Shown here one piece after another: positions 38,072 to 39,712 of a DNA stretch of 39,712 bases. Position 1 is the first letter of the stretch. Each line of letters opens with the position of its first letter. Position numbers and translations under genes: made by a program. The notes beneath the pieces were generated by a model, which had not been told where the DNA came from, made no database searches, and saw only the letters and a list, made by a program, of their open reading frames with translations. Source of the DNA: Bacteroidia bacterium (GTDB lineage: Bacteria; Bacteroidota; Bacteroidia; SpSt-205); contig JANXAJ010000007.1 in assembly GCA_025062295.1 (NCBI GenBank), positions 21,589 through 61,300 on the forward strand. Direction: 5' to 3'.

Positions 38072-39712
38072 ATGGAGCTTAAGCAGGAAGTGCTCAATGT
38101 GCGTTTGGCCCAGTTTTTTGCTCAGATGGGGCTTTTGGCACATCCTGAGTTGCAACTCAAAGAGCGGCGTAGCATTCCTGACATATATGTGCAGCTGGGA
38201 GGGCTTCCGATTGTCATAGAAGCTGAAGTAGAAACCACGCCCAATGCGCGCCAGAAAGCCTGGGAAAAGATTCTTCAGCGGCTTGGGCAGCGGTTATGCC
38301 ATGCAGGGGTAGCAGTGGTATATCCCAAAGAATGGCGCCAGCTTTCTCATCTCTATGCTGAAGAGGCTCTGAAAAAGCAAAGTCTTGATTTTGCCATAGC
38401 CCTTTCTGAAAAAAGTGAGGCGCGCTGGCAAACCGGCTCTGCCGAGGAGCTGGTAGAGATTATTCGTCAGCTTCCTACGCGTATTTTATCGGAGGAGGAC
38501 CTCAAATTAGCCGTAGAAACGCTAAAAGAGGGCGTGCGGATTCTCAGTCAGTCTTTTCTCCCGCTGCGGGGCATAGAGGAGCGTTTAGCGGAGATTCTGG
38601 GGATGGACCCTGAAACTGTAAGCCCGCATAAAACTAAACAAGCCGCCGCTGTGCGAGATATTGCAGGGCTTATCCTTATGAATGCTTTGCTTTTTCATGA
38701 GGAGCTGAGCCGATGGCACAAAGATGTGTCTCCTTTAGCTAAGTACGAAATAAAACCTTCTCTACAATCTCTCTTACGGGCGGAATGGCGTCGTATTCTT
38801 CAATCAATCAACTACCATGCGGTCTTTGACTTAGCGGTTAGAGTGTTACAGGAGCTACCTACAGACCCAGGGATAGACGAGGCGCTACGCCAAGCTATGC
38901 GAAAAGCCCAAGACCTTTCCCGACAGCGGGCTATTCTTCGGCATGATGTAGCAGGGCGCATTTATCACCTGCTGTTAGGGGATATTGCGAAGCCCTTGGG
39001 CACGTACTATACTTCGGTAGCGGCGGCTACCCTTCTTTTGCGGCTAGCCTTAGCGCCAGAACGCTGGGAGTTAAACTGGGCAGACCCCCAGGCTGTAGGC
39101 GCTTTCAAGGTGGCGGACTTCGCATGCGGCACAGGTACACTCCTCATGGCAGCCGTCCAAACCTTGGTAGATAATCATCTCTCCACAGGCCAAGCAAACG
39201 AAGAAACTCGGAAAGCACTCCTCAAAGCTTTGTTAGAAGAGAGCGTATGGGGCTTTGATGTGCTGCAGTCGGCTTTGCATATTACGGCTACTACTTTGGC
39301 TTTACCGATGCCGGAGGTCATGCTTAAGGGCATGCGGCTTTATGCCATGCCTTTGGGGCTGCAGGAGGGGCAACCTCGCTTGGGCAGCTTAGAGTTTCTG
39401 CGCAGCAGCCAGTCCGAAGCCTAACTGGCTCTTTTCCCTTACGCCCCCGAAGGCGAAGTCGTAACCGACCCCAACCCCACTAAAATCCCCGTACACCCGC
39501 CCCTCATGCAACTCATCTGCATGAATCCCCCTTTTACGCGCAGTAGCATAGATAACCTCCTTTTTGGTTCGGTTCCGATTAGCCATCGCCCCAAGCTCTC
39601 CGTCTCCCTCCAGAAACTCCTTGACCAGCGCGATCTCAAAGCATCCGTTCAAGCAGGTCTGGCAGCAGTATTTTTAGCCCAAGCAGACCAATACCTCGAG
39701 CGTGAAGGCAGA
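38072..39712 (+). pseudogene. N6-adenine DNA methylase with N-terminal nuclease-like domain (Type IIG/I-like), interrupted by in-frame TAA at 39422-39424 and running off the window
   Basis: MELKQEVLNVRL start; PDIYVQLGGLPIVIEAEV nuclease-like motif; GTYYTS, DFACGTGTLL (motif I); after the TAA the same frame stays open for 96 codons and contains ICMNPPFTRSS (NPPF motif IV). Confidence 0.8.

Noticed and set aside
39422-39427. Programmed stop-codon readthrough at the methylase TAA
   Set aside because: Downstream context (TAA CTG) is not a known readthrough signal; mutation, error or split gene is simpler.
39389-39652. 87-aa minus-strand ORF at the right edge
   Set aside because: Opposite the in-frame continuation of the methylase, which carries the NPPF motif.

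Overview
The window is a gene-dense, housekeeping-type stretch of what looks like a Bacteroidota-lineage chromosome, judged from gene content and repeated TAnnTTTG -7 boxes. Main blocks, left to right: (1) non-coding, possibly decayed sequence, then a minus-strand TetR-TolC-HlyD efflux operon; (2) plus-strand genes for a nitrilase-family amidase, FtsW, a PP-loop ATPase, SufU, a DUF59 protein, a Bcp peroxiredoxin, an MBL hydrolase, a SUI1/YciH protein and RdgB; (3) DUF3108, gmk, nadD, pssA and a polysaccharide-deacetylase-like gene; (4) minus-strand aminotransferase, pyrF and lolA; (5) a translation/transcription superoperon, tRNA-Thr - OMP - tRNA-like element - tuf - tRNA-Trp - secE - nusG - rplK - rplA - rplJ - rplL - rpoB - rpoC, followed by nif3, zinc-ribbon and TPR genes; (6) minus-strand glycosyltransferase, hflX and beta-propeller genes; (7) an abutting tRNA-Ile/tRNA-Ala pair and a nuclease-like/N6-methylase gene interrupted by one in-frame TAA. 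The most interesting observations are: a 61-nt tRNA-like cloverleaf without a normal anticodon arm, 4 nt upstream of the EF-Tu start codon; mitochondria-like tRNA punctuation, where protein start codons abut or overlap tRNA 3' ends; a recurrent TAnnTTTG box 3-6 nt before start codons, implying widespread leaderless mRNAs; and the interrupted methylase. No CRISPR array, rRNA gene, transposase or prophage was seen.
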